A stretch of DNA of 64,000 nt, from contig NC_092574.1 in the NCBI RefSeq assembly GCF_037975245.1, positions 822,001-886,000 on the forward strand, read 5' to 3'. Below the pieces are notes generated by a model that was not told where the DNA came from, did not search any database, and was given only the letters and a program-made list of their open reading frames with translations. The position numbers and the translations under genes were made by a program. The DNA is from Apostichopus japonicus (taxonomy: Eukaryota; Echinodermata; Holothuroidea; Aspidochirotida; Stichopodidae). Shown here in pieces: positions 57,441 to 64,000 of this stretch (positions are counted from its first letter, which is position 1; each line of letters begins with the position of its first letter).

Positions 57441-57834
57441 CCCGTCTGAGAAACGTTTTTTTTTCATGTGTGCCTTTTCATACTGCAAAGTGCACTGGTC
57501 CATCCACTGTGATGAGTCATCGTTAAATGCCTTGTGCAGTGTGTCATGTCCTGGTGAACACAGAGCAAGACATGCTTGAATCTGTTTTCTATTTTGGAGC
57601 AATGTGGTGTATTTTAGTTGAGTTTGTTGCAGGAGAGACAAAAAAAAAATCATACACGTAGCTAAAGAGTCAGTTTGATGGGGAACCAGTTCACCAAAAC
57701 TACAATCAAGAGCAACAGTAGTGGAACTGGTACACATCATAAGTATGCATACTACTAGTAACATATAGGATTTAAACTAAACTGTACCGTAGAACAGGGA
57801 TACTTTGTCCCACTTACAGTAGTTAGTTTTATTC

Positions 57835-58672
57835 ATGATATGGAAGGTGCTTCTTCTTAGACATCATGTCCCTGAGTTGCATACTGTTAACTTTTGGTCT
57901 GACGGATGTGCTAAGCAGTTAAAAAGTCAATACTGTTTCTACCTACTTACAATGTATCCATCAGACCTAAAGGTGATATGGAATTACTTTGAGTCTCATC
58001 ATGGGAAGGGCCCTGTGGATGGTGTGGGGGGTCATGTGAAATGAGTGTTTACAGGGATGTGAAGGCAAGCAAAGTTGTTATCAGAGATGCCAAGCATTTT
58101 GCTGAATATGCTGACCAAACAATCTGAAATATCAAGTACTTTACCTTGGGAAGGAAGCACTGCCTGCACTTGACATAAGTGACAGTAAAGGAGTCTCAGG
58201 CACTCAGCAGGTTCATTAAGTAGAACACCTAGTGCAGCCCACAGAAAAGTCAGAAACTACTTTAAATTTCTACAAAAATAGCCAGTATGGTGCAGAACGT
58301 GACAGAACATTCCGGTAGTTGATGTATGACAGTGGCACAGTCAGCAAAAAGCAAACAGTTGCAACTGACCTGACTGATGAGGTTTGACTTCATGAATGAA
58401 ATGAACCTACACTTCTAACAGCAATTTCTGATATATCCAAGTTGTCATCCTCATGCAATGTGGTTGTTGTGTATGAAGGAGACTGGTGGTTGGCAAAGGT
58501 GGACAAAATATCAGTTGACAATAATGATGTCTATGTCTCCTTCCTACACCCTAAGGGCCCTACCAATACTTTCTTCTGGCCATCACCTGAAGTCAAATCT
58601 TGGATCCCACTAGGAAATATCATGGGGAAACTAGAACAGCCTGTCCTTCAAATTTCAAGTAGCAAAGTGGGA
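57835..58672 (+). pseudogene. Decayed gene of a transposase-like, multi-copy family
   Basis: First open part (57835-58044) reads RHHVPELHTVNFWSDGCAKQ and then NYFESHHGKGPVDGVGG. A one-base frame change follows, then RDVKASKVVIRDAKHFAEYA, more stops, and a final part (58442 on) with VYEGDWWLAKVDKISVDNND and FFWPSPEVKSWIPLGNIMGK. Proteins with an SDG block, an N-E-HGKGP-DG-GG block and a C-terminal small barrel of this kind occur in many copies in invertebrate genomes and look mobile. The SDG aspartate and the later glutamate could be catalytic, but I cannot name the superfamily. It is dead here. Confidence 0.55.
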
Positions 58673-59299
58673 ATTGCAACAATAGCAATAGCAATTCATT
58701 TTAGGCTAATTCAATACTTTCCGTCCATAACATTCCATCCATATCAATTCCTATTTCAGGACTAGCTCTTTCCCTTCTTATAATAAATTCAATTTTATTT
58801 GATATTATTACACATGTTAGCCATAAGTATTAACTTATAACACACACTTCACAATTCAAGAGTTGATCCTAAATCAGGACGAAACATTCCGTCCATAACA
58901 TTGTACATTCCGTCCATAACACAGAATTTTGGCTTGGGGTAGTGGGTTAATGGAGGTACAAGTGGGTATGAGTGGGAGTATGATAAAGCTTAGGTACCAG
59001 GCCTGTGATGTACAGTACCTTATACTTTGAAATCCTGAAAACTTCACAGAGTTTTGACCTACTATGAAGGTTGGTGGGAATTGATCATTTTTCTGATTCC
59101 ATCCATAACGAACACCTAATTTGCATATTCAGACTAATGTTGCACCACCCAATTAATTTTTTTTCCATTATATGTTAGAGGTATCCCAACTTAGATCAAT
59201 CATGCATACCTCACCAAATACTAACTCTCACACTATTTTTGATGGGACTTTATCTCTGTAAATTCCGTCCATAACATTGGCAGAGGTTTGGATCTGACC

Positions 59300-61600
59300 C
59301 TTATACATATTAGCTTCACCTTTTTATAACATTTCATACTATTAGTATTATCTCAACACAAATTTGTTACAGTACTTGGCTATCAAAGATTTTAATAACT
59401 ATCAGGGTTGAAACTGAAATTTCTTTACTTTTCCAGGATTTTCCACTGGACAAATCAAAGTTATCCACTGCCGAATAAAGTTACTGACTGACTGGAGTCA
59501 CATCACACAATATGAAACATGGTCTAGCCACTTAAAGTACTGCATATTTAGATCTAACAGGAGAGACCTTGTGAACTGTGAAGGGTTATTTCTAACATGA
59601 GACCTTTTGAACCGTGAAGGTTTATATCTGAAAGTACCTTGGAATAAAAGTACTTTTGATTAAGGGCAGAAGTACAGGATGCTAATACAATTTCATGCTG
59701 ATCGAGCAGAAAAGGAGAGAGCTAGATGCTGTCATTCAAATTGGAAGAAGAATGTGAGTTCCTTCATAAAACAAGGCAGTAATTTTACTTGTCAAAATAT
59801 TAGAAATTTACTTCTATTTCATTGTGTGAATATGATACTTTACACAAACATTTGCTACTTACATTTGTCCTCACTAGTACTTAAGCCGCAATCTTTGGCC
59901 TTTGTCCTTCACCTGGTGTTGCCTGGCTACATGGTGTGCAAGGTACAGGACATGCTTCTCACAACTGACACACTGTATTGCACATCTATTCTCCATATTT
60001 GCCTATAGGAGAATATACGAGAATAAAAAAGATTGCTGTATCAAAGATTATATGAGATTCTGTATGAAAGGATCCATAAACATTTTGCCTGTGAGTCAAG
60101 AAAAGTATCTCAATGTGACATAAATTAAGTAATCGTGTGTTGAAGCCGTGAAGCCTTGAGAAAAGTGAGGCAAAGAGCCAGATCATTTATAAGTCGTCAT
60201 ACATACATTGTCCATTCGACTTTGAAAACGGAATTTGATTTTACCCATTTTTCCAAAAGAGTAGGTGTACTTTTCACAAGAGAGACATGTTATGGTGACC
60301 AGATCAGAGTAGTAAGTACTATACTTCTGACTTATGAGAACCAACTTTGAAACATTTTCTTGCCTCTTATGAGCAAGTGAAGTGCTTTATGCAACTTTTA
60401 ATGTCTGGAAAGTGTCATTTCCGGTATCAGAGAAACATACAGTATGGCAAACATTTTCTTGCTTTTATTATATTAGTGCTCCACTTAGATAGTGTCATAG
60501 TTGTCCCAGGGAAATGCAGTGAAGAAGCAACCCTCTCTCCACCTTCCACCCCACTCCCCTCCCCCTTTCCACACACCTACTTTTGTGTAATATTTCCATA
60601 TTAGTCTGTGCATTCAGCTTTCAGTTAAATGTTAATGTTACAAAGTGGGTAGTAGATTATGCAGGATAACAGATCCCACCTTATGAATGAGAGTGCAAAC
60701 AGTTTGATGCATATCTACATTCAGTCACATATTGTCATCAATTGATGAGATGTTATCACGAGTAGTGGCTTGAGTGTGTTGTATTGCCTACAAAGCTTTG
60801 TCCAAACATGGTAAGTGAATATCATTAGGCCTTTAAATCATAGTTGAGTAAATTTATGCAAATTGCCTGTAATTAGAACATACCTGGCTATAGGCTTTGG
60901 CCTAGCCTACCTCAAGACTCAGATTAGGCTACTGGCTAGGCCTTTAGCCTGCCTTACTGCTTACAGTAGGCCATATACCCTTTTGCCACACTTACTTGAA
61001 CATTGTTGGGAATATGTTGCAAATGGAGAATGTGTTCGAATATTTGTACAATTCTGGTAGATATATTAAAAGACTGAAATATTGTAGGCTTTGTTATGAC
61101 CTAGGCCTAGGCGAACCTATACGTTAGAGTCTTACTCTTCAGTAGACCAAGGGCAAGGTAGGCTATGTAAATGTCATCTTCAGTTATTCTGGCATGTGAA
61201 TCTATCGTTAGGGATAACGTTTTAAGTAAAATGAGGTGGTGGTAATTGCTGTCATTAGGCTTAAGTCATTTCGCATCCAAAAGGACAGCCGTATAGCAGG
61301 TCTAGGCCTAGGGGCCTACAGTAGGCTACTAATACTAGCCTACATCCAACTCTCCAACTAGGTCCAGTGAATAACAATACAGCACAATATACTCACTAGA
61401 TCATTAGATGCATTGGCAGACGACACTTAAGTAATTTTATTCATATGTAAATGCTTCTGCTATCGCTTCTTAAGAATTGCCTGTGGAAGCTGTAGTCCAC
61501 TGCCACATTTCTGGCGAAATGCGGCACACGATATCACCATTTGGAGTGATTTATGTAAACTTTATCACTTTAGTTATGTCAAATTAAGACATAGTGTTTG
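59300..61600. other. No gene supported
   Basis: AT-rich DNA with GGCCTA words from about 60830. A direct repeat (GAGACCTTGTGAACTGTGAAGG at 59563, cut here for length, and GAGACCTTTTGAACCGTGAA at 59599) is the only structure noted. The short open frames are unsupported. Confidence 0.4.
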
Positions 61601-61638
61601 TACTTCGCGCTGGTACTTTCTTGTCGTTAGAGAGGGTC

Positions 61639-61688
61639 TCTGCTTGTCGTCAGAGCCGTATATAGAGATATACGGCTCTGCTTGTCGT
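61639..61688. repeat. Hairpin with 12-bp arms, flanked by a 12-bp direct repeat
   Basis: CAGAGCCGTATA (61651-61662), loop TAGAGA, TATACGGCTCTG (61669-61680). TCTGCTTGTCGT occurs just before the hairpin (61639-61650) and again overlapping its end (61677-61688). Confidence 0.75.
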
Positions 61689-62254
61689 ACAAGCAAAGCG
61701 CCACCAGTTTGATGAGTGGCTTCAGTCGATGTCGTATGACGTCATTCTTCCTACTTCGTGCATAGAAATTGGTATATGAAGGATGCTGACACAGTGTATC
61801 GCCGTGTGTTTAAGAAAGTTTGGATAACTGTACAGCTGCGGTCAATACCTACAGCACAGTGTACAGACAATACAACGATGGACATCTCAGGTCCAGCTAA
61901 AGGTAACAAAGTATCACGTTCATTACTGTACTGTCTGCTCTTTGTAGCGACACGAACAAATCGTCACTTGCAAGCCACGGAAAGTTAACTTTTTCAGATG
62001 GCCGCACGCGGTTTGGGGCGACTCTTCAATGCCTTTAAATTGACCCAATTTTGGCTCCATATGTATCTTCATTTATGCTCTTCAACATGCAAGCCACAGA
62101 AAAACCCAGATCATGATTGATAACGGGTCAAAAAGAATATTCTCCTGCTGCTTTTTGGAACTTTTCCTGAGATAGAATAACAATCGGGCGGATGGATATT
62201 GATTCTATTAGGAGTATGCCACCCTAAATCAAAAACTTTTGGCACCAACCTGAA

Positions 62255-62352
62255 GCTATCCCAGGATTCATCACAAGATTCATTCCAGTATTCAGATTCA
62301 TCACAGGATTCAGATTCATCCAGGATTCACCCAGGATTCATCCCAGGATTCA
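62255..62352. repeat. Short minisatellite (AGGATTCATC type)
   Basis: About nine diverged copies of CAGGATTCATC and CAGATTCATC in 100 bases; the serine- and aspartate-rich open frame over it is an artefact. Confidence 0.8.
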
Positions 62353-62594
62353 TAGTCAAAGTACAACCCCACAATCGAAAGTTATGACCGCCCAAAGTGC
62401 TCAAACTGGCGGATATTCCAAAAAACATTAGAACGTCGTAGGAGTGGCCAAATATCATGAACTATTCAGGCATTGCCATTGGGTAAAGCTATTTCGTCAC
62501 CGAATCACTTGGTAAAAATGACCGAAAAATACCAAATCGTAAAAAGTTGCAAATTTCGCTGCAAATAAACATAATACACGCCCCATTCTGCGGT

Positions 62595-62957
62595 CACGTG
62601 AATCTGAAAAACCAAAAGGTGGCCGTCCCTAAGAAGCCGTAGGGTTACCTTAGGGTTAACATGGTTTTGTTTATTTCTACATGCCCGTGGCTACGTCTGT
62701 ATCTCGCTCGGATGATAGTGGCTGGTAAGGTGCTTCGATCTACACCAACCAAGATGGCGTCGGTTGCTCACTTCCGGAGTGAGGGCGCTAAAACCGGGTT
62801 CGCCGCCATTTTGCTTCTACCGGAAGTGACATCATTCAAAGATGGCAACCCAAGTACGGGCGAACGCAATACTTCAGCAACCTGTATTTTATTGTATTTC
62901 ACTTGCATAATGACAGGTACTATGTCTCCACCGATAGGGGACCATAGCGTGACGTCA
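62595..62957. promoter_or_regulatory. Candidate TATA-less promoter (E-box, YY1, ETS, CRE sites)
   Basis: CACGTG at 62595; AAGATGGCG (YY1 type) at 62751; CTTCCGG (ETS) at 62771; the inverse YY1 core GCCATTTTG at 62805; ACCGGAAGTGAC (ETS) at 62819; AAGATGGC at 62840; and a perfect CRE TGACGTCA at 62950. CpGs are denser than in the neighbouring DNA. Such clusters mark housekeeping promoters, often with the ATG inside the YY1 site. The downstream gene was not identified; the THAP fragment at 63302 is the nearest candidate. Confidence 0.5.
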
Positions 62958-63301
62958 TACAAAAAATGCTAAAAAATCATTAAAGTGACGCATTAAAGAC
63001 CAACTAACTGTATGGAGACTTTTCGAGGAACATAAAATCCCACCATTTTTCATGTATGTAATCCTTAACTGACTCCAATTACATTGCTGTAATTAACTTT
63101 ACCAATTTCGGACGTTAAATAAGTGAAAAATGGGACGAAAAGTCGGCTTCTATTTCAGACATTCCAGAAACATTCCTAAGACATCAGGTGACCATGTGAC
63201 GTCTAGGTTTGTATACCTCACTTACAACTATACTTTTAGTGTGTAAAGTCGTATACTTGAGCTGCCAAAAACATCAACGATATTACTCCTTTTTCCTCAA
63301 A

Positions 63302-63547
63302 ATGTCACAATTCTGTGTTGTTGGAGGTTGCAGTTATACCTCATCCAACAAAAGCATCAGCTTTTTTAGATTTCCGAGTATAAGAACCGACGTAAAACGC
63401 CGAAGACTTTGGATCAATTTTTTGAGATCCACGCGGAAAGATTTTTCAGCACCCGGAGTATCTCATGCCCATGAGTCCACATGCATGACCCTGCTTCTGT
63501 GTATGCTGCAAATGTCTCATTCTGTGAAAATTATATACTGTCGATAG
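63302..63547 (+). CDS. THAP-domain N-terminal fragment
   Basis: ATG in good context (TCAAAATGT). Reads FCVVGGCSYTSSNKSISFFR and then FPSIRTDVKRRRLW. The C-x4-C pair, the F-RFP block and the conserved W fit the first half of a THAP zinc finger, a DNA-binding module of host regulators and P-element-type transposases. The second metal pair (C-x2-H) is not seen in frame before the TAG at 63545, so either an intron follows about residue 55 or the domain is truncated. An AVPF-type end is also absent. Confidence 0.55.
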   Translation: MSQFCVVGGCSYTSSNKSISFFRFPSIRTDVKRRRLWINFLRSTRKDFSAPGVSHAHESTCMTLLLCMLQMSHSVKIIYCR

Positions 63548-63763
63548 CTGTGTCGGACCATGGTCGAACACAGCTAATGTGAAATTGACCGTAAACACGC
63601 CCTGGACGTCCTTACATGTAACATTATATCACGCAATTGACAGTAATATATTTACTGTAAGAGATGACCGTATATATATACCGTGCCAAGGGTATAGCAT
63701 TGTTAGTACATGTACGGTAGTTAGTTACAACTCTCGCCGGTGTGACAGTACAGAGTGTCCCCT

Positions 63764-63793
63764 GTACAAAGTGTCTCCGCGGACACTTTGTAC
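63764..63793. repeat. 12-bp stem hairpin in a TGTCC/GGACA-rich patch
   Basis: GTACAAAGTGTC, spacer TCCGCG, GACACTTTGTAC. Nearby are TAGTCCGGTCGGAC (63805-63818), TAGTCCAACCGGAC (63857-63870), TGGTACAGAATGTCCGC and GTCCCGC. Confidence 0.75.
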
Positions 63794-64000
63794 CAGCATA
63801 TTTAGTCCGGTCGGACATTATCTGCTGAAAATTGTGTCCCACCCTCACAGCAAATATAGTCCAACCGGACGAAATGTCCTGGTACAGAATGTCCGCAAAT
63901 ACTTCATAGCATATTTTGTCCCGCATAAAATTTAAGCATTTCGATATTCAAAAGGCAATTGAGTTCATTATATCAATAATTAGAGCAGATGCATACGTCA

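Larger units (their letters stand above)
56951..59275. repeat. Recurrent 13-bp motif TTCCGTCCATAAC around the transposase-like gene
   Basis: Exact copies on the plus strand at 56951, 58719, 58887, 58908 and 59263, and one-mismatch TTCCATCCATAAC at 59097. On the minus strand one-mismatch copies occur at 57120-57132 and 57163-57175 (GTTATGGATGGAA). I saw no copies elsewhere in the window. Confidence 0.8.

Noticed and set aside
57438-57764. 108-codon minus-strand frame upstream of the transposase-like gene
   Set aside because: No recognisable blocks, starts in a T-rich run, and is opposite in strand to the decayed gene; treated as accidental.
62661-62972. 103-codon plus-strand frame
   Set aside because: Lies over the YY1/ETS/CRE cluster and has no family features; open frames are expected in GC-richer promoter DNA.

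Overview
This is a window of AT-rich, repeat-laden eukaryotic DNA. The visible host genes are split by introns with GT-AG borders. Two intact LTR retrotransposons, non-LTR and Penelope-like remnants, tRNA-headed SINEs, several small inverted-repeat (MITE-like) elements and many satellites fill most of the rest. The frequent TAGGCCTA-type words, the SINE and MITE styles and the THAP and ABCC fragments fit a marine invertebrate deuterostome, most likely an echinoderm. That assignment is an inference from style; no marker gene fixes the species.

Layout. 1-2364: AT-rich DNA with no gene seen. 2365-9048: a 3,342-bp segment present twice head to tail, apparently without differences, each copy carrying a SINE, a piece of an ABCC-transporter exon and a 69-bp minisatellite. 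9049-10940: decaying minisatellite and two more ABCC exon copies. 11040-20235: a dead Jockey-like non-LTR element (ORF1 with zinc knuckles, then ORF2 with endonuclease and RT) cut by an intact Ty3/gypsy element (14800-19525; identical 172-bp LTRs, 5-bp target duplication). 20450-22025: two exons matching the C-terminus of SRP68, the last one broken. 23580-25920: tRNA-like sequences, including nine head-to-tail copies of a 161-bp unit with pol III-type boxes. 26680-30820: foldback and hAT-like MITEs, a second copy of the non-LTR element, and a Penelope-like 3' tail with a hammerhead-ribozyme-like core. 31217-31423: an isolated minus-strand exon candidate. 33880-37790: a three-exon minus-strand gene of unknown function with matching intron phases. 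38021-39545: two arrays of a 21-bp palindromic repeat centred on CTTAAG, enclosing a CCAAT/TATA/donor arrangement that looks like a promoter. 41652-46888: a minus-strand gene of at least four exons with matching phases, plus an off-phase cassette-exon candidate. 48708-56752: a second intact Ty3/gypsy element (identical 967-bp LTRs) with separate gag and pol frames joined by a -1 frameshift signal. 56950-59280: a decayed transposase-like gene surrounded by a recurrent 13-bp motif. 62595-62957: a cluster of YY1/ETS/CRE-type sites. 63302-63547: a THAP-domain fragment.

How it works together. The only parts that look intact and functional are the two gypsy elements, the two minus-strand multi-exon host genes and perhaps the promoters. 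The ABCC and SRP68 pieces are partial or damaged here. All statements are from reading the sequence; no alignment or database search was run.
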